Shown here one piece after another: positions 32,968-33,950 of a stretch of DNA of 33,950 nt. Within the stretch, counting starts at the first letter, position 1. Each line of letters opens with the position of its first letter. The notes below the pieces were generated by a model. That model was given only the letters and a program-made list of their open reading frames with translations. It had not been told where the DNA came from and did no database searches. Source of the DNA: Planctomycetota bacterium (GTDB lineage: Bacteria; Planctomycetota; Phycisphaerae; Phycisphaerales; SM1A02); contig JACNLO010000035.1 in assembly GCA_014381555.1 (NCBI GenBank), forward strand, positions 1 to 33,950, read 5' to 3'. The position numbers and the translations under genes are program-made.

Positions 32968-33950
32968 TGAAATATGCGATTGCCATTCTTAGTCTTGGAA
33001 TAGCTTGTGCGCTTTGGATGACACTGCAACTTTGGACGGGCAAGAAAAATAAAAATAATCGTTGGCGAGGTGGCGGCGGTTGTGGTGGGCACGTAATTCT
33101 GTTCTCAATTTTGCTATGTTCAATTGGGTGTAGCAACGAAAACGAACTTACTCAAACTACGCAAGAGATAATGGGCACTTCTATTATCGTTACTGCACCA
33201 AGCATATACCACGACGTCGTATTTGAAACTTTTCGTCAAGTTGATTCTGATATGAGCGAGTGGAAAGAGAACTCTCCACTAACGAAAGTGAATAATGCAG
33301 CAGGTCAAGAGCCAGTCGTTGTTCCAGAGGATCTATTCAAAACGGTTCAGCGATCGTTAGAAATTGCACAGACAACTTCGGGGGCATTTGACCCAACTTG
33401 GGCATCGCTTTGGGAGCTTTGGAAGTTTGATGGTAAGAATATCGTTCCTTCCATGGAAGTTGTTGAAGAAATATTGCCGCGGGTCAATTGGAAAAACGTT
33501 CAACTAGATGAGAACACGTCAACAATCTATCTTCCCCAAGGAGCGATGCTTGGTTTAGGCGGAATTGCAAAAGGCGTTGCGCTCGATTTAGCAAGAGATG
33601 CACTTATTGGAAAAGGCGTTAACGACTTTATGATTGTAGCTGGCGGTCAGGTTTTAGTTAACGGTCTTAAGAACGGCAAATCGTGGCGAGTTGGCATCCG
33701 TGACCCCAAAAAGGAACAACATGAATATTTTGCTGTCTTAAAAGTAACCGATACTTGCGTATCAACTAGCGGGAACTACGAAAAGTTTTTTATCAAAGAC
33801 GGCGTTCGCTATCACCATATCATTGACCCTCGAACTGGCTTTCCTGCTAAAGATACAGTTAGCGTTACTGTTCTTTGCAAAGATGCATCATTAGCAGATG
33901 CACTCTCAACGGCCCTATTTGTGATGGGTACAGAGAAGGGAATGCAATTT
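32967..33950 (+). CDS. apbE: FAD:protein FMN transferase ApbE, with extra N-terminal membrane segment (3' truncated)
   Basis: The frame is open to the window end (328 codons, no stop). Residues from about 60 match ApbE, which attaches FMN to threonines of RnfD and RnfG outside the membrane. Landmarks are MGTSIIVTAP, FDPTWASLWELWKFDG, GLGGIAKGVALDLARDAL, VAGGQVLVNG, STSGNYEKFF, HHIIDPRTGFPA and KDASLADALSTALFVMG. Ahead of the lipoprotein-like signal (ILFSILLCSIGC) the frame carries about 42 extra residues: a membrane helix (MKYAIAILSLGIACALWMTL), a basic stretch (KKNKNNRWR) and GGGGCGGH. There is no in-frame ATG, GTG or well-placed TTG between this part and the lipobox, so a fused protein is the simplest reading. 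It begins at the rnfA stop (TAATG). Confidence 0.9.
   Translation, partial: MKYAIAILSLGIACALWMTLQLWTGKKNKNNRWRGGGGCGGHVILFSILLCSIGCSNENELTQTTQEIMGTSIIVTAPSIYHDVVFETFRQVDSDMSEWKENSPLTKVNNAAGQEPVVVPEDLFKTVQRSLEIAQTTSGAFDPTWASLWELWKFDGKNIVPSMEVVEEILPRVNWKNVQLDENTSTIYLPQGAMLGLGGIAKGVALDLARDALIGKGVNDFMIVAGGQVLVNGLKNGKSWRVGIRDPKKEQHEYFAVLKVTDTCVSTSGNYEKFFIKDGVRYHHIIDPRTGFPAKDTVSVTVLCKDASLADALSTALFVMGTEKGMQF

Overview
The window reads as a piece of a chromosome from a moderately low-GC planctomycete, most likely of the Phycisphaerae lineage. The main clue is a set of secreted proteins carrying paired dockerin-like calcium repeats (DxNxDGxVxxxDLLxxxxxWG), some ending in a short Cys tail, next to six-Cys 'GACC' modules; to my knowledge this style is typical of that group. 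No rRNA, tRNA, CRISPR array or intact transposon was seen.

Layout. 1-368: end of a secreted dockerin protein. 388-3410: nadA-nadB, the first two steps of de novo NAD synthesis, with a short in-frame tandem repeat inside nadA. 3396-11741: mainly secreted proteins. They comprise two paralogous proteins of unknown function (3624-5003 minus, 7280-9373 plus), a secreted agmatine/peptidylarginine deiminase-like protein with a dockerin tail (5551-7122), and a modular protein with duplicated end domains (9501-11741). Among them lie arfB (ribosome rescue) and a tiny membrane-protein ORF. Two strong intrinsic terminators (9401-9438, 11769-11798) close this part. 11801-13012: a ThrE-type exporter on the minus strand. 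13046-17004: a tight operon of a DUF1573 lipoprotein, a dCMP deaminase, an M1-type metallopeptidase lipoprotein and an unknown small protein. 17025-18815: a second, divergent M1-type peptidase on the minus strand.

19039-33950: the most interesting part, an apparent single operon of at least 11 genes with gaps of 10 nt or less or with overlaps: korA, korB, a PFOR-derived protein with a ferredoxin tail, rnfB, a full-length PFOR-like protein that has lost its catalytic motifs, rnfC, rnfD, rnfG, rnfE, rnfA and apbE (cut by the window end). KorAB should oxidise 2-oxoacids (probably 2-oxoglutarate) and release low-potential electrons. Rnf passes such electrons to NAD+ while pumping Na+ or H+. ApbE attaches FMN to RnfD and RnfG. 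The two PFOR-derived proteins sit exactly between these modules. They look like repurposed, non-catalytic scaffold or electron-transfer subunits that could physically couple KorAB to Rnf. I do not know of a described system with this composition, so it is my main candidate for something new.
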